Below are positions 37,738-49,156 of a stretch of 64,000 bases of DNA, piece by piece. This stretch comes from Rhodobiaceae bacterium. GTDB taxonomy: Bacteria > Pseudomonadota > Alphaproteobacteria > Parvibaculales > Parvibaculaceae. The translations under genes were made by a program, and so were the position numbers. Positions within the stretch are counted from its first letter, which is position 1; each line of letters opens with the position of its first letter. The stretch spans positions 558,001-622,000 of the forward strand of contig JAAWWE010000001.1 of NCBI GenBank assembly GCA_021404525.1. The letters run 5' to 3'. The notes beneath the pieces are model-generated. The model saw nothing but the letters and a program-made list of their open reading frames with translations. It searched no databases and was not told the DNA's origin.

Positions 37738-38909
37738 CCACAAATCATCATATCATGCTGGTGGTCGGTGAGACGTCGGGCGATACACTGGGCGCCGCGT
37801 TGATGACGTCGCTCCGCGAAGTCCTTGGAGACCGCGTGCGCTTCTCAGGTGTAGGAGGCCCGCGCATGGAAGCGCAGGGGCTATCGTCAATTTTCCCAAT
37901 GACTGACATTGCAGTGATGGGGCCGCGGGAAGTCATCCCCCGATTGCCACTCATCTTGCGGCGCATGTCGCAAACAACACGTCATGCAGTAGAAACACGG
38001 CCGGACCTGGTGGTAATCATCGACAGCCCTGACTTCACGCACACGGTCGCCAAACGTATACACAAAAAGGCACCAGAGATTCCCATTGCAAATTACGTAT
38101 CGCCCAGTGTCTGGGCGTGGCGCCGTGGGCGCGCTAAGGCAATGGCAACCTATCTGCGTAAGGTGCTGGCGCTGCTCCCATTTGAACCAGCGTTTTTTCG
38201 TGCTGAAGCCGAGCTGGATTGTGAGTATGTGGGACATCCGGCAATTGAGAGAATTGCCTTACCTGAAGAGGGGACCGCTTTTCGCGATCAAAAAGGCATT
38301 GCAGCCGATGCACCGGTGCTCCTGGTTCTCCCGGGAAGCCGGACGAATGAGGTGAAACGCCTGATTGGACTCATGGGAGAAACTGCAGCACAGGTAGCTG
38401 CCCATCATGACGGTTTGCGTGTGGTCATTCCTGTAGTGCCCCATGTGCAGGAACTTGTCGTCGAAGCGGTGAAAGATTGGCCCGTGACACCTGTCCTGGC
38501 TTTTGGAGATGAAGAAAAACGGGGAGCATTCGCTGCAGCGACAGCCGCAATTGCTGCATCAGGGACAGTGTCTTTGGAGCTGGGGCTTGCCGATGTTCCC
38601 ATGGTGGTCGCCTACAAGATCGATCCTATCGCCGCATGGAGCGTTTCTCGATTTCTCAAAGTGCCGACAGTTGTACTCGTAAATCTGATATTGGATAGGC
38701 CAGCAGTGAAGGAATTCCTGCAGCATAACTGCAAGTCTGAAGACCTGAGCAAAGCGCTTACTCCTCTTTTGGGGGATACTGACGAACGTCAGCAGGCGCT
38801 CTCTGACCTCGCAGAAATGCGAGACCTCATGGGCGTCGGAGGCCCAAGTCCCAGCACACGGGCGGCCAACGTGGTGCTTGAGATGTTGGGAGAGGAAACG
38901 ACCACATAA
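37734..38909 (+). CDS. lpxB: Lipid-A-disaccharide synthase
   Basis: A 391-residue peripheral-membrane GT-B glycosyltransferase (family GT19) that joins lipid X to its UDP form. Motifs: MLVVGETSGDTLGAALMTSL, GVGGPRMEAQG, VIIDSPDFTHTVAKRIHK, YVSPSVWAWRRGRAKAM, LPGSRTNEVKRL and AIAASGTVSLELGLADVPMVVAYK. Starts in the ATGA overlap with lpxI. It is the last gene of the rpsB-to-lpxB run and is followed by a bidirectional terminator. Confidence 0.97.
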   Translation: MTTNHHIMLVVGETSGDTLGAALMTSLREVLGDRVRFSGVGGPRMEAQGLSSIFPMTDIAVMGPREVIPRLPLILRRMSQTTRHAVETRPDLVVIIDSPDFTHTVAKRIHKKAPEIPIANYVSPSVWAWRRGRAKAMATYLRKVLALLPFEPAFFRAEAELDCEYVGHPAIERIALPEEGTAFRDQKGIAADAPVLLVLPGSRTNEVKRLIGLMGETAAQVAAHHDGLRVVIPVVPHVQELVVEAVKDWPVTPVLAFGDEEKRGAFAAATAAIAASGTVSLELGLADVPMVVAYKIDPIAAWSVSRFLKVPTVVLVNLILDRPAVKEFLQHNCKSEDLSKALTPLLGDTDERQQALSDLAEMRDLMGVGGPSPSTRAANVVLEMLGEETTT

Positions 38910-38944
38910 AAAAGGCGCCTGCCCTGTGGGCAAGCGCCTTTCTT
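38908..38944. terminator. Bidirectional terminator between lpxB and gltA
   Basis: AAGGCGC, C, TGCCC, a TGT loop, GGGCA, A, GCGCCTT form a long stem flanked by A residues on one side and T residues on the other. In the gltA direction the stem is followed by six T; in the lpxB direction the T run is interrupted (TTTCTT). It serves both convergent genes. Confidence 0.88.
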
Positions 38945-38963
38945 GGATCAGTTGTAGTGTCGC

Positions 38964-40277
38964 TTATCGTTTCGCAACATCGACATAGTCGCGACTTGGA
39001 GCGCCATTATAGAGCTGGCGTGGGCGACCGATCCGTTGCTCGGGATCGCGGACCATTTCATTCCACTGCGCAACCCAACCCGTTGTCCGCGCAAGCGCAA
39101 ACAAGACAGTGAACATGGTTGTTGGGAAGCCGAGTGCTTTCAGCGTGATGCCAGAATAGAAGTCGATATTTGGATAAAGCTTCTTCTCGATGAAGTACTC
39201 ATCGCTGAGCGCAATCTTCTCAAGCTCCATCGCAACGTCGAGAAGGGGATCATCCTTGATGCCGAGCTCTTTCAGCACTTCATGGCAAGCCTGCTGCATG
39301 ACAGTCGCGCGAGGGTCATAATTCTTATAGACCCGGTGGCCAAAGCCCATCAGGCGGAACGGATCATCCTTGTCTTTCGCTTTCGCTACATATTCCGGGA
39401 TGCGGTCAACGGAGCCGATTTCCTGCAGCATATTGAGCGCTGCTTCATTGGCGCCACCATGCGCAGGGCCCCAGAGACAGGCAATGCCAGCTGCAATACA
39501 GGCGAACGGGTTAGCACCAGAAGATCCGGCTAGCCGCACCGTGGATGTAGAGGCATTCTGCTCGTGGTCTGCATGAAGGATGAAGATCTTATCCATTGCC
39601 TTCGCGATCACGGGGTTGACGTGATACTCCTCGGCAGGAACCGCAAAGCACATGTGCATGAAGTTCTCGGCATAGCCGAGATCATTGCGCGGATACACAA
39701 CCGGCTGACCGATTGAATATTTGTAAGCCATCGCAGCAATCGTCGGGATTTTTGCAATCATGCGACGGCTTGCGATCATCCGCTGGTGGGGGTCATTGAT
39801 GTCAGTAGAGTCATGATAGAACGCAGAAAGCGCTCCCACCATTCCGACCATGATTGCCATTGGGTGCGCGTCACGGCGGAAACCGCGAACGAAGTTCTGC
39901 ATCTGCTCATGAACCATCGTGTGGTTCGTAATGGCCTTTTCAAACTCCGAGAACTCCTGAGCTGTCGGCAGTTCGCCATTCAGCAGCAGATAAGCCGTTT
40001 CCAGGAAGTTGCCGCTATTGGCAAGCCCTTCGATCGGATAGCCGCGATAGAGCAACTCGCCTTTGTCACCGTCAATGTAGGTGATGTCACTGTCACAGCT
40101 GGCTGTTGACGTAAAACCAGGGTCGAATGTGAAATAGCCTGATTGGCCATAAAGCTTGCTGACATCAATGGCGCGCGGTCCAACAACACCTTGAAAGATA
40201 GGCAGGTCGTAGGATTCGCCGCCGACTTCTAGCTTCGCGGTTTCATTGGTTTGTCTTGCACTTCTATCTATCGTCAT
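38964..40277 (-). CDS. gltA: Citrate synthase (type II)
   Basis: A 437-residue enzyme that condenses acetyl-CoA and oxaloacetate. Catalytic His and Asp regions are seen in [61 protein letters not shown] and [16 protein letters not shown]. The N-terminal all-beta extension ([28 protein letters not shown]) marks the NADH-sensitive hexameric type of Gram-negative bacteria. I chose the ATG at 40277 over an in-frame start at 40370 because GGAACAGG precedes it and MTIDRSAR fits the family. It follows gltX on the same strand. Confidence 0.96.
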   Translation of the reverse strand: MTIDRSARQTNETAKLEVGGESYDLPIFQGVVGPRAIDVSKLYGQSGYFTFDPGFTSTASCDSDITYIDGDKGELLYRGYPIEGLANSGNFLETAYLLLNGELPTAQEFSEFEKAITNHTMVHEQMQNFVRGFRRDAHPMAIMVGMVGALSAFYHDSTDINDPHQRMIASRRMIAKIPTIAAMAYKYSIGQPVVYPRNDLGYAENFMHMCFAVPAEEYHVNPVIAKAMDKIFILHADHEQNASTSTVRLAGSSGANPFACIAAGIACLWGPAHGGANEAALNMLQEIGSVDRIPEYVAKAKDKDDPFRLMGFGHRVYKNYDPRATVMQQACHEVLKELGIKDDPLLDVAMELEKIALSDEYFIEKKLYPNIDFYSGITLKALGFPTTMFTVLFALARTTGWVAQWNEMVRDPEQRIGRPRQLYNGAPSRDYVDVAKR

Positions 40278-40396
40278 GGCGTTGACCTGTTCCTTCACTT
40301 GTCTTCCCGTCCCGAAAATATTGGCTCCGTCGGACGCGAATGGTTGCGGCATTATAGATACCTGATGCAATTCCGGCCACCGCCGGGCGCACAGGT

Positions 40397-41809
40397 TTAA
40401 ACTTGATCTCGTATCCTCTCGATGGCTTCTTCTCGACCGAGTGATGCGAGTACGTCGTAAATTCCGGGCGAAACACTCCCGCCCGTGAGCGCGGCACGCA
40501 GCGGCTGCGCCACTTTGCCGAGTTTGATGTCTTCGGCAGTAAGAAACTCCGTGATGGCCTGTTCCAGCCCGTCAGTCGTCCAGCCCGCGTCTTGCGGAAG
40601 CGCATCGGCAAGACGGCCCAGAACAACCCGAGCATCGTCTTTGAGCGCTTTCTTCGCTTTTCCTGTTAGCTCAAGCGGTCGGGAGCGCCGCAGGTAATCG
40701 GCACCTTCGGCAAGCTCAACCAGCGTTTTCGCGCGCTCTTTGAGGCCGGGCATCGCGGTCCGGAGGCGTTTCTGGAAAGTTCTGTCGTCTGTCGGCCAGC
40801 CCTCCAGCGTTTGCATGACAGCGAGCGTCAATTCAGTCAGGCGGTCATCGTCTGCCAGGCGGATATAGTGCGCATTCAGGCTCTCAAGCTTGGCGAAATC
40901 AAACCGGGCTGGCGACTTTCCGATGCTGTCCAGATTGAACCACTCAATCGCCTGGTCCGTGGAAAAAATCTCATCATCTCCATGGCTCCAGCCAAGGCGC
41001 ACCAGATAGTTCCGCATCGCTTCTGGCAGATATCCCATATCACGATAGGCTTCAGCACCAAGGGCGCCATGCCGCTTGGACAGTTTGGCACCATCGGGCC
41101 CGTGAATGAGCGGAACGTGGGCGAAAATGGGCGGTGTCCAGCCCAGGGCCTCGTAGATCTGCGTCTGGCGGGCCGCGTTGGTGAGATGATCGTCACCGCG
41201 AATGATGTGCGTGATCCCCATGTCATGATCATCGACCACGACGGAGAGCATATAAGTGGGTGTTCCGTCGGACCGGAGCAGGATCAGGTCGTCCAGCTGA
41301 TCATTGTCAAAAGTGACGTCTCCCATGACCTGATCAGTGACGTGCGTCTTGCCCTCTTTCGGTGCTTTAAAGCGCACAACATGTGCAACCCCGTCAGGTG
41401 CATCTGCTGCATCCCGGTCCCGCCAAGTGCCGTCATAGCGCATGGGGCGTCCCTCAGCGCGGGCTTTTTCCCGCATGGCCGTCAGCTCTTCCGGGGAACA
41501 ATAGCAATGATACGCGTTGCCCGACTTTAGAAGTTGCTGAACCACCTCAACATGGCGGGCTTGCTGGGCAAACTGGTAGACCGGCTTATCGTCCCATTCG
41601 AGGCCGAGCCAGCTCAAACCTGCAAATATAGCGTCGATTGCCTCGTCAGTTGATCGCTCTCTGTCAGTATCTTCAACCCGCATCAGGAACTTGCCACCGT
41701 GATGGCGCGCAAACAGCCAATTGAACAGCGCTGTCCGCGCCCCGCCAATGTGCAGGAACCCAGTTGGAGAGGGGGCAAAACGCGTTACGACTGTGTCAGG
41801 TCCACTCAA
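40397..41809 (-). CDS. gltX: Glutamate--tRNA ligase
   Basis: A class I synthetase of about 470 residues. It has the HIGH-type motif in [45 protein letters not shown], the [22 protein letters not shown] block and the KMSKS equivalent KLSKRHGAL. The frame is open to 41926 with no ATG between there and the first conserved residues. I place the start at a TTG (41809, MSGPDTVVT); a TTG at 41824 is the alternative. It lies upstream of gltA on the minus strand and is divergent from comEC. Confidence 0.93.
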   Translation of the reverse strand: MSGPDTVVTRFAPSPTGFLHIGGARTALFNWLFARHHGGKFLMRVEDTDRERSTDEAIDAIFAGLSWLGLEWDDKPVYQFAQQARHVEVVQQLLKSGNAYHCYCSPEELTAMREKARAEGRPMRYDGTWRDRDAADAPDGVAHVVRFKAPKEGKTHVTDQVMGDVTFDNDQLDDLILLRSDGTPTYMLSVVVDDHDMGITHIIRGDDHLTNAARQTQIYEALGWTPPIFAHVPLIHGPDGAKLSKRHGALGAEAYRDMGYLPEAMRNYLVRLGWSHGDDEIFSTDQAIEWFNLDSIGKSPARFDFAKLESLNAHYIRLADDDRLTELTLAVMQTLEGWPTDDRTFQKRLRTAMPGLKERAKTLVELAEGADYLRRSRPLELTGKAKKALKDDARVVLGRLADALPQDAGWTTDGLEQAITEFLTAEDIKLGKVAQPLRAALTGGSVSPGIYDVLASLGREEAIERIRDQV

Positions 41810-42060
41810 AGGTTCAATCAAGCTCCAGTAACATCGCGAGACGCTTCTCGCGGTGGGGGTTGGTTCACAATATGGGCAAGCCGGGTCGGAAGACCGCTGG
41901 AAGGTGCGCCGGAATTGGAGACCCACAGGCTAAGTCGCCGCGAGGGAAATACGACCCTTCGGCTGGGGTTCTTTAGCACATCACAGGCGCTGACCAAAGA
42001 CCTGTTGAGCATGACTTTTTCGCACAACCCTGCGATTTTTCAGCCATACTCAATGGCGAA

Positions 42061-44223
42061 ATGCGTGTTTCTCCTAAAAAACCACCGCATCGCGCGCCCA
42101 AATGGTCCTTTGAGGACATAAAAGGCCTTATCGCGGGCCTTGGTCGGCGCCTGTTCGAGCGTTGGCGGGACCTCTGCACGCACGAACAAGCCAATTTGGG
42201 CCTCTGGGTGCCCGCAGGTATTGCTGGGGGAATCGCTGTTTATTTTGCTCTTCCCGCTGAACCTTATGTCGGTTGGTCGATTGTCAGTCTCCTATCCGCG
42301 ACACTGGTGACATATCTGATGCGCCACAGGGGGTGGCTTGCGCTCGCGGCTGTGGTGTCCCTCTGTGCAGCGCTTGGGTTCCTTGCAGCTCAGGTACGCA
42401 CACTCAGTGTTGCAGCGCCGGTGCTCCAGGCAGAAATGCGAGGCGTACCGATAGAAGGGCAGGTCATGCAGGCGAGCCTCAACCAGGAAGGCGGGACAAC
42501 GCTTCTCCTCAAGCCTACCTTTATCGGTGGAATGCCAGACGAGGCGCTTCCGGCACGTGTCCGCCTTCGTGTGCGTCAGGAACATGCCCCGATTTGGCCC
42601 GGAGATGAGATTGAAACCCGGGCCATGCTGTGGCCGCCAGCAGAACCGGTTGCACCGGGCGCATTTGACTTTGCCCGCCAGGCTTGGTTTCGGGGCCTGG
42701 GCGGAACAGGGGTGACACTGACGGCACCAGAAGTTTTAGGCGGTGGGGCAATGAGCGGCTGGCAGGTCGCTATTGCATCCACTCGTGAATCAGTCGCGCG
42801 CCATGTGATGGAGCACATGGCAGAAAAAGAGGGGCCGGTTGCCGCGGCCCTTATGACAGGGCTGAGGCACGCCATCCACGACGACGTCGAGCAGGATCTG
42901 CGAGATGCTGGACTTGCCCACATATTGGCAATCTCAGGGCTTCATATGGCCTTGTTTGCAGGCACGCTTTTCTGGTTGGTTAGAGCCGCATTGGCGCTTT
43001 TCCCGCCTTTGGCCCATCGATACCCGATCAAGAAGTGGGCCGCATCTGTCGCGCTACTTGGCGCCCTTGCATATCTCTTCCTGTCAGGTGGATCAGTTGC
43101 GACCCAACGAGCCTTCATTATGGCAGCGCTCATGTTCATCGCGGTGTTGATTGATCGGCCTGCATTTTCTCTGCGCAATGTGGCTCTTGCGGCCATCATC
43201 GTTTTGCTGATGAGGCCGGAAAGTCTTCTTGAACCTGGCTTTCAGATGTCTTTTGCAGCTGTGACGGCACTCGTTGCTGTCTATCAGAACCGTGAGATGC
43301 AGCTTCTGCGATTTCGTGAAAATGCCACAGGTCTTTCAGGCGCCATCCGCTTGGGCACCGTCTATATGGTCACGCTGTGCATCACCAGCCTGGTTGCAGG
43401 AGCGGCAACCGCGCCATTTGCAGCCTACCATTTCAATCGCATGGCAGCCTTTGGCCTTGTCGGTAACATCGCGGCGATGCCATTGGTTGGGACGCTCATC
43501 ATGCCTTCAGCACTTATCGCCTATATCCTCATGCCACTAGGATTAGAGGGACCGGCGCTTTGGGTGATGGAGAAGGGGCTTGCCGGTGTTATCTGGGTTG
43601 CTAACGAGGTAAGCAGTTGGGGCGGTGCGGTTGTCACCATCGGATCATTTTCAACGACAGCATTGCTGTTGATTTCGCTCGGTGGCGCGTGGTTAGCGCT
43701 TTGGCAAACGAGTCTCCGCCGAGCAGGTTTTATCCCGCTCTTGCTTGGCCTGTATCTCGCCTCACAGCCCACCACTCCGGACATTCTGGTAAATGGTGAC
43801 GCAAGGCTTGCCGCTGTGAAAGAACCGGGAGGGAGCTATCTTTGGGCGGGCCGAACCCCGCGATATGCCCGCGAAAGTTGGTTGCGGAGAAATGGAGAGG
43901 CGCCGGATACAGATATTTCCAACCGACGCTTGCCCTGTGACCATATCGGGTGCGTAGCTGACGGGACGCCCATCGTTGCCCTGCCAACATCATCCGCAGC
44001 GATTGGGGATGACTGCCGAGAAGCGGACATCGTGATCGCATCCGTTCCCGTTCGCAGCAGCGTGCGTCGATCCTGCAACGCTATCCTGATCATTGATCGC
44101 TTTGATGTCGCCCGTGAAGGCGCACACGCTATCTACCTAGATGAACAAGGAAACATCGAGCGTGTAGAAACGGTGCGCGACTGGCGAGGTGAGAGACCCT
44201 GGTCGGGGGACGCAGCTCAATAG
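42061..44223 (+). CDS. comEC: ComEC/Rec2-family DNA uptake channel protein
   Basis: A 720-residue polytopic protein of the ComEC family, the inner-membrane channel for transforming DNA. An N-terminal DUF4131 region (about 60-230) is followed by the Competence domain, with the diagnostic [26 protein letters not shown] (about residues 280-305), [16 protein letters not shown] and [13 protein letters not shown]. The C-terminus has only a short soluble stretch after residue ~570, without the HxHxDH motif of the beta-lactamase-like domain; this shortened form is common in alphaproteobacteria. The gene sits between gltX and lexA in conserved order. Its stop overlaps that of lexA by 7 bases, tail to tail. 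Confidence 0.93.
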   Translation: MRVSPKKPPHRAPKWSFEDIKGLIAGLGRRLFERWRDLCTHEQANLGLWVPAGIAGGIAVYFALPAEPYVGWSIVSLLSATLVTYLMRHRGWLALAAVVSLCAALGFLAAQVRTLSVAAPVLQAEMRGVPIEGQVMQASLNQEGGTTLLLKPTFIGGMPDEALPARVRLRVRQEHAPIWPGDEIETRAMLWPPAEPVAPGAFDFARQAWFRGLGGTGVTLTAPEVLGGGAMSGWQVAIASTRESVARHVMEHMAEKEGPVAAALMTGLRHAIHDDVEQDLRDAGLAHILAISGLHMALFAGTLFWLVRAALALFPPLAHRYPIKKWAASVALLGALAYLFLSGGSVATQRAFIMAALMFIAVLIDRPAFSLRNVALAAIIVLLMRPESLLEPGFQMSFAAVTALVAVYQNREMQLLRFRENATGLSGAIRLGTVYMVTLCITSLVAGAATAPFAAYHFNRMAAFGLVGNIAAMPLVGTLIMPSALIAYILMPLGLEGPALWVMEKGLAGVIWVANEVSSWGGAVVTIGSFSTTALLLISLGGAWLALWQTSLRRAGFIPLLLGLYLASQPTTPDILVNGDARLAAVKEPGGSYLWAGRTPRYARESWLRRNGEAPDTDISNRRLPCDHIGCVADGTPIVALPTSSAAIGDDCREADIVIASVPVRSSVRRSCNAILIIDRFDVAREGAHAIYLDEQGNIERVETVRDWRGERPWSGDAAQ

Positions 44224-44915
44224 CGGCGCAGCAATCCAACAAGACGCCCCTGAACCTTTACTCGGTCCGGTCCAAAAATGCGGGTCTCGTATGCAGGGTT
44301 GGCGGCTTCCAAAGCCACCGAGTTCCCTTTGCGGCGAAGGCGCTTCAGGGTTGCTTCCTGATCATCAACGAGTGCGACAACAATCTCGCCATTATTGGCT
44401 GTGTCACAGCGCTCAATCACCACCGTGTCACCGTCAAGGATCCCCGCATCGATCATCGAGTCACCCTTGACCTCAAGGGCATAATGTTCGCCCCGCGCCA
44501 GCATATCGACCGGCACAGAAACCTGATGGCTTTCTTCCTGCAACGCTTCAATGGGGGTACCCGCTGCAATCCGACCCATGACTGATATCGGCATAGCGTC
44601 TTCATTGGCTGGGAGCGTTGAAGGCATTTGCGTTTTTCCCAGACTGCCTTCAATGACAGATGGTGAGAACCCACTGTTCCGTCCAAAACTCGGGGAGGCA
44701 GATTCAGGGAGTTTTAGAATCTCAAGAGCACGGGCACGGTGGGGCAACCGTCGCAGAAACCCGCGTTCCTCCAAAGCCGTAATCAGCCGGTGGATGCCGG
44801 ACTTGGATCTGAGGTCGAGCGCATCTTTCATCTCATCGAACGAGGGAGACACGCCTGTCTCTTTGATCCGTTCGTTGATGAACATAAGCAATTCATGTTG
44901 TTTGCGCGTCAGCAT
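44217..44915 (-). CDS. lexA: LexA repressor
   Basis: The 232-residue SOS repressor, which self-cleaves when RecA is activated. The winged HTH occupies residues 1-65 ([29 protein letters not shown]). The cleavage site Ala118-Gly119 lies in [12 protein letters not shown]. The catalytic Ser153 is in [13 protein letters not shown] and Lys191 in [10 protein letters not shown]. The linker (about 68-108) is long, as in alphaproteobacteria. A GTTC-N7-GTTC box lies about 150 bases upstream, which indicates autoregulation. It is transcribed away from moeA's end on the same strand. Confidence 0.97.
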   Translation of the reverse strand: MLTRKQHELLMFINERIKETGVSPSFDEMKDALDLRSKSGIHRLITALEERGFLRRLPHRARALEILKLPESASPSFGRNSGFSPSVIEGSLGKTQMPSTLPANEDAMPISVMGRIAAGTPIEALQEESHQVSVPVDMLARGEHYALEVKGDSMIDAGILDGDTVVIERCDTANNGEIVVALVDDQEATLKRLRRKGNSVALEAANPAYETRIFGPDRVKVQGRLVGLLRRY

Positions 44916-45064
44916 CAGCAGTCTCCGAGATGCCTGTACTTCGGCAGCTCTAGTTGAGCGTCACGAAGTCCAGTAACCAAATCATCCTAAATTCAACAAC
45001 AGAGCGGTCTGAGATCTGTGGACAACTCGGCGGAGTTGAGAACAAATCAAAAACATCTGATTCT

Positions 45065-45079
45065 GTTCTAGTTTGGTTC
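45065..45079. promoter_or_regulatory. LexA operator (alphaproteobacterial SOS box)
   Basis: GTTC at 45065-45068, seven bases, GTTC at 45076-45079: an exact match to the alphaproteobacterial direct-repeat SOS box GTTC-N7-GTTC. It lies between the moeA stop and the lexA start, about 150 bases from the latter. A DnaA-box-like TGTGGATAA (45102-45110) and a near match TGTGGACAA (45018-45026) flank it. Confidence 0.85.
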
Positions 45080-45095
45080 TCGTGAGCCGTCAACC

Positions 45096-46325
45096 CTAAT
45101 CTGTGGATAAGTCGGGCGCGCGGAGCAAAACAGCCGGACAGGCATCTCCGCTTTCAGCGGCTGGCGCGTGGGGAGGTCGGACCAGAAGGCAGTGGCTCCG
45201 GGATAAGGCGCTCAACATGGAGCTGTCCTGTCGGTTGAGAGGGGTCGCCGTCCATGCCCCATTCACGATCTCAAGTGTTGCACGCAGATAGTCCTGGCGT
45301 TTGTCGTTTTCGCGAAGTCCCGTGGCCAACGTGACGGGGACCAGGGCCGGGTGGGCTGCTTTGGCGCCTTGCCTGGCAGCGATCGCGGCTTGCAAGAAGA
45401 GATGTCCGCACACCAGCGCGGAGACGGGGTTACCCGGAAGGCCGAGGAACGGGGTTCCGTTGAAATCGCCAAACATGAGCGGCTTGCCTGGCCGCATGGC
45501 AATGCGCCAGAAATCAACGCTGAGGCCCAGCGAGGTCAGGACCGGCTGGACAAGATCGTGATCCCCAACAGACGCCCCACCAACAGTGACGAGAATGTCA
45601 GCCTCGGCTGCCCGCTCTGCGCAGGCGCGAATGCTCGCCTCATTGTCTCGCGCAATGCCTAAGTCTACCGGTATGCCGCCAAGCTCTTTAATGAGGGCTG
45701 AAAGTCCTGGGCTGTTGGAGCTGACAATCTGATTGGGGCCGGGTGTCTCACCCGGCAAGACCAGCTCGTCACCGGTGGCAAAGAAGGCGACGCGAGGCTT
45801 CTTGAAGACGGAGAGGTCAGGAATGTTCATCGCGGCGGCAAGAGCGACATCGCTGGCGGAAAGTCTACGGCCTGCCTTAAAGAACTGCTCCCCTTCGGTG
45901 AAATCGATACCTGCGCGACGAATATGTTGATCTGGCTTCGGCGCTTCTTTGACAATGACCGTGTCGCCATCTCGCTCCGTGTCTTCCTGAATGACGATTG
46001 TGTCAGCACCGGCAGGAAGGGGAGCACCGGTGAAGATACGGACCGCTTCTTTTGCACCAAGTGTCCCGTCAAACGATCCGCCTGCAGCGCTTTCTCCAAC
46101 CACGGTAAGGCGCGCGGGCACATCGACCGCGTCGGTCTGTCGAACCGCGTAGCCGTCCATCGCTGACCCATCGAACGGCGGATGTGTTCTTCTTGCGGTG
46201 AGCGGCTCGGCGAGGACGCGGCCGCCAGCATCAGAGACTGACACCTGTTCTGTCGCGAGCGGTACGATGGCGGACCCAATGCGCGCGATGGCATCATCAA
46301 CAGGAAGAAGAGGAGCAGCGCTCAT
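45096..46325 (-). CDS. moeA: Molybdopterin molybdenumtransferase
   Basis: A 409-residue enzyme that inserts molybdate into adenylated molybdopterin. Motifs: [79 protein letters not shown] and [11 protein letters not shown]. The four-domain MoeA length is normal. Its start overlaps the moaC stop by 4 bases, in a chain of overlapping genes that begins at trpC. The moeA stop lies close to the lexA operator. Confidence 0.96.
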   Translation of the reverse strand: MSAAPLLPVDDAIARIGSAIVPLATEQVSVSDAGGRVLAEPLTARRTHPPFDGSAMDGYAVRQTDAVDVPARLTVVGESAAGGSFDGTLGAKEAVRIFTGAPLPAGADTIVIQEDTERDGDTVIVKEAPKPDQHIRRAGIDFTEGEQFFKAGRRLSASDVALAAAMNIPDLSVFKKPRVAFFATGDELVLPGETPGPNQIVSSNSPGLSALIKELGGIPVDLGIARDNEASIRACAERAAEADILVTVGGASVGDHDLVQPVLTSLGLSVDFWRIAMRPGKPLMFGDFNGTPFLGLPGNPVSALVCGHLFLQAAIAARQGAKAAHPALVPVTLATGLRENDKRQDYLRATLEIVNGAWTATPLNRQDSSMLSALSRSHCLLVRPPHAPAAESGDACPAVLLRAPDLSTD

Positions 46326-46804
46326 GAGGCGTTGTAGGTCCCTGATTTGCCGCCAGACTTGTGGGTTAGGCGGACCTCGCCAATCGTCATGCTGCGATCA
46401 ACTGCTTTTGCCATGTCATATATCGTGAGGCAGGCAACACTCACCGCGGTGAGTGCTTCCATTTCCACACCGGTTTTGCCAGAGACACGAACGCTCGCTG
46501 TAACAGCAAGGGAGCTGGTGGCTTCGTCTGGCTCAATCTCAATAGCGACCTTATTGATCAACAGAGGGTGGCAGAGGGGGATCAGCTCGTGTGTGCGTTT
46601 TGCCGCCATAATGCCCGCAAGACGTGCCGCTTCGATCACATTGCCCTTGGCGATGCGGTTTTCGAGAATAAGAGAGAGCGTCGCGGGGTCCATTGTGATC
46701 CGGCCGCAAGCCGTGGCGACACGGTCTGTCACTTCTTTCTCCGTGACATCGACCATCGCTATGCGTCCATCTGCATCAACATGGCTGAGCTTCTTGTCGC
46801 TCAT
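46322..46804 (-). CDS. moaC: Cyclic pyranopterin monophosphate synthase
   Basis: A 160-residue hexameric enzyme that forms cPMP, the first stable molybdopterin precursor, together with the radical-SAM MoaA (not in the window). It contains [77 protein letters not shown] (with the catalytic Asp and Lys), and the [10 protein letters not shown] ending. It overlaps GNAT and moeA by 4 bases at each end. Confidence 0.97.
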   Translation of the reverse strand: MSDKKLSHVDADGRIAMVDVTEKEVTDRVATACGRITMDPATLSLILENRIAKGNVIEAARLAGIMAAKRTHELIPLCHPLLINKVAIEIEPDEATSSLAVTASVRVSGKTGVEMEALTAVSVACLTIYDMAKAVDRSMTIGEVRLTHKSGGKSGTYNAS

Positions 46805-47313
46805 GAAAGTTCCTTTCTCATGAAAACCCGCCGACTAATGTCGAGACCCGCATCTTCTTCTCGGCCGCGCAACACATGAAAGGCAGGGCTCCATTCCGAC
46901 TCGGGAAGTACCTTAAATCCAAGCTTGGCATAGAAAGGCGCATTCCAGGGGACATCACTGAAGGTTGAGAGAGTGAGCGCGACATGGCTTTGGGATGAAG
47001 CCCAATTACAAGCGGCCTCAACCAGCAGGCGGCCAATGCCGCGGCCTTGAAATTCCCGTGCGACGGAAACTTCATAAAGATGCGCGTGTCTGTCATAGGC
47101 GGCTACAAGGGCAAAGCCGGCGACCGACCCATCCACGTCTGCCACAAGTGCGCCGCCGAAGCGGGTGAAGGACAAAATGAACTTGGCGGGCATATGTCCG
47201 CCATCGGCAACATCATCCATGCCATGCGCGCGAAACAGCTCGCCAGCGGATTTTTCTATAGGACCCAACAAGGGGATTTCATCGGGCGCAACCGGTCGAA
47301 TGCAGGCCGTCAT
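46801..47313 (-). CDS. GNAT family N-acetyltransferase
   Basis: A 170-residue acetyltransferase of the GNAT fold with unknown acceptor. The acetyl-CoA-binding motif A reads [18 protein letters not shown] (about residues 86-103), preceded by the YEVSV strand. [16 protein letters not shown] (about 126-141) is the usual motif-B Tyr region. It overlaps trpC and moaC by 4 bases each (ATGA), so it is translated from the trp-moa message. In most relatives trpC is followed directly by moaC, so this gene appears inserted. Nothing in the sequence points to a trp or molybdopterin substrate. Confidence 0.88.
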   Translation of the reverse strand: MTACIRPVAPDEIPLLGPIEKSAGELFRAHGMDDVADGGHMPAKFILSFTRFGGALVADVDGSVAGFALVAAYDRHAHLYEVSVAREFQGRGIGRLLVEAACNWASSQSHVALTLSTFSDVPWNAPFYAKLGFKVLPESEWSPAFHVLRGREEDAGLDISRRVFMRKELS

Positions 47314-48110
47314 GCATCTTCCTTTTGCAACAAGTCCCGGGTGGCCTGCGCCACATCCTTCTGTCGCATCAGGCTTTCGCCGATGAGAAAGGTATTGACG
47401 CCAGCGCCCGAAAGCGTCGCGAGGTCTGCGGGTGTCGAGAGCGCGCTTTCACCCACAACCATTCGATCTTCCGGCACGCGCGGGGCGAGATCCAATGTCG
47501 TTTGAAGACTGGTCTCGAAGGTCCGCAAGTTCCGATTGTTAATGCCGATCAACGGGCTATTGAGATTGAGGGCTCGGTCCAGCTCATCGCCATCGTGAAC
47601 TTCGATAAGCACATCCATGCCCCAGTCAAAGGCCGTCTGTTCAAGCTCCGCCGCCTGAGCATCACTCACGCTTGCCATGATGATCAAAATACAGTCGGCT
47701 TCCCACGCGCGCGCCTGCACAACCTGATAAGGGTCGTAGAGAAAGTCCTTCCGCAGCGCAGGCAGGGAAACGGCAGCCCTTGCTGCTGTGAGAAACTCCG
47801 GTGCCCCTTGAAAAGAAGGGCCATCGGTTAGAACAGAAAGACATGTCGCGCCGCCTGCTTCATAGGCAGTCGCTAGCTCTGGTGGATTAAAGTCGGCTCG
47901 GATCAGTCCTTTGGAGGGGCTCGCCTTCTTTATTTCGGCAATAAGCGCATATCTCCCCGCATCCACCGAAGTACGCAGTGCCCGGGCAAAGCCCCGGGGG
48001 GCGGTTGCTGTTTTAGCCTGAGCTTCAAGATCGGCCAGCGGGAGGTCTGCTTTAGCGGCAGCAATTTCCGCCAGTTTGTACGCACCGATTTTTTCTAAGA
48101 TGTCGGCCAT
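47310..48110 (-). CDS. trpC: Indole-3-glycerol phosphate synthase
   Basis: A 266-residue (beta-alpha)8 enzyme of tryptophan synthesis that converts CdRP to indole-3-glycerol phosphate. Seen: [21 protein letters not shown] with the catalytic Lys, [59 protein letters not shown] and [12 protein letters not shown]. It is monofunctional, with no fused TrpF. It starts 3 bases after the trpD stop and overlaps the GNAT gene by 4. Confidence 0.97.
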   Translation of the reverse strand: MADILEKIGAYKLAEIAAAKADLPLADLEAQAKTATAPRGFARALRTSVDAGRYALIAEIKKASPSKGLIRADFNPPELATAYEAGGATCLSVLTDGPSFQGAPEFLTAARAAVSLPALRKDFLYDPYQVVQARAWEADCILIIMASVSDAQAAELEQTAFDWGMDVLIEVHDGDELDRALNLNSPLIGINNRNLRTFETSLQTTLDLAPRVPEDRMVVGESALSTPADLATLSGAGVNTFLIGESLMRQKDVAQATRDLLQKEDA

Positions 48111-48113
48111 GTG

Positions 48114-49130
48114 TCAGCTCTCGTTCGAGACAGCGACAAGCTTGTCGAGCGCTGCTTTGGCAGCCCCTGACGCAATGGCATCTCCAGCCATCTGCACACC
48201 CTCTTTGAGGGTGGGGGCTTTGCCTGCGACGACCAGGGAGGCAGCTGCATTGAGCGCAACAATGTCACGATAGGCACCAGTCTCGCCATCAAGCAGTCGG
48301 CGCAGCGCTGCCGTATTTTCATCCGGATCGCCACCCTTAAGGTCTTCAGGCGCGGCACGCGCCAGACCAACTTCTTCAGGTGTCACTTCGAAGGTTGAGA
48401 CGCTTCCGTCCTTAAGTTCTGCTACCCAGCTTGGCCCGGTTGTGGTGAGTTCATCAAGTCCGTCACTCCCATGCATAACCCAAACCCTTGTGGAACCAAG
48501 GTTCTTTAAGACATGAGCGAGTGGCTCAACCCACTTGTGATCAAAAACACCAACCACTTGAAACCGAGCGCCTGCGGGGTTGGACAGGGGTCCGAGAAGA
48601 TTGAAGATCGTCCGTGTGCCGAGTTCCGCCCGCGTTGGGCCCACATGTTTCATGGCAGAATGATGAGCTGGGGCAAACATGAAGCCGATACCGGCTTCAT
48701 CGATACAGCGACGGATCCGGTCGGGACCAATGTCGAGCTTAACGCCGAGTTTCTCCAGAACCTCCGCAGAACCTGATTTTGATGACAGAGCTTTGTTGCC
48801 GTGCTTGGCCACAGGAACGCCACATGCAGCAACAGCGAAAGAGGCCGCAGTCGAAATGTTGTAGGTGCCGGACGCATCACCGCCAGTGCCGCACGTATCA
48901 ATCGCATTTTCTGGGGCAGGGACGTGCACGGCCTTTGATCGCATGATCTTGGCGCCTGCTGTGATTTCATCAACGGTTTCACCACGCACACGCAGCGCCA
49001 TCAGGAAGGCGCCAATCTGACCCGATGTCGCATCGCCAGACATCATCGCGTCAAATGCTGCTTCTGCATCCCCACTCGATAGGGCATGTCCATCGGCTAC
49101 TTTGGCAATCAGGCTTTTAAAGTCGGTCAT
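48114..49130 (-). CDS. trpD: Anthranilate phosphoribosyltransferase
   Basis: A 338-residue enzyme that transfers phosphoribose from PRPP to anthranilate. The PRPP site is [24 protein letters not shown], followed by [21 protein letters not shown] and [34 protein letters not shown]. An in-frame TTG at 49139 adds three residues; I chose the ATG at 49130 (MTDFKSLI). It follows trpG by 26 bases and precedes trpC by 3. Confidence 0.97.
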   Translation of the reverse strand: MTDFKSLIAKVADGHALSSGDAEAAFDAMMSGDATSGQIGAFLMALRVRGETVDEITAGAKIMRSKAVHVPAPENAIDTCGTGGDASGTYNISTAASFAVAACGVPVAKHGNKALSSKSGSAEVLEKLGVKLDIGPDRIRRCIDEAGIGFMFAPAHHSAMKHVGPTRAELGTRTIFNLLGPLSNPAGARFQVVGVFDHKWVEPLAHVLKNLGSTRVWVMHGSDGLDELTTTGPSWVAELKDGSVSTFEVTPEEVGLARAAPEDLKGGDPDENTAALRRLLDGETGAYRDIVALNAAASLVVAGKAPTLKEGVQMAGDAIASGAAKAALDKLVAVSNES

Positions 49131-49156
49131 ACTACTCAATCTGTTCAGGTTACTGT

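Noticed and set aside
42061-44223. C-terminal truncation of ComEC
   Set aside because: The missing metallo-beta-lactamase part is a common form in alphaproteobacteria. The stop is tightly packed against lexA and no frameshifted remnant follows.
45001-45110. Replication origin
   Set aside because: Only one perfect and one near DnaA box, no AT-rich unwinding region, and none of the genes that normally flank alphaproteobacterial oriC.
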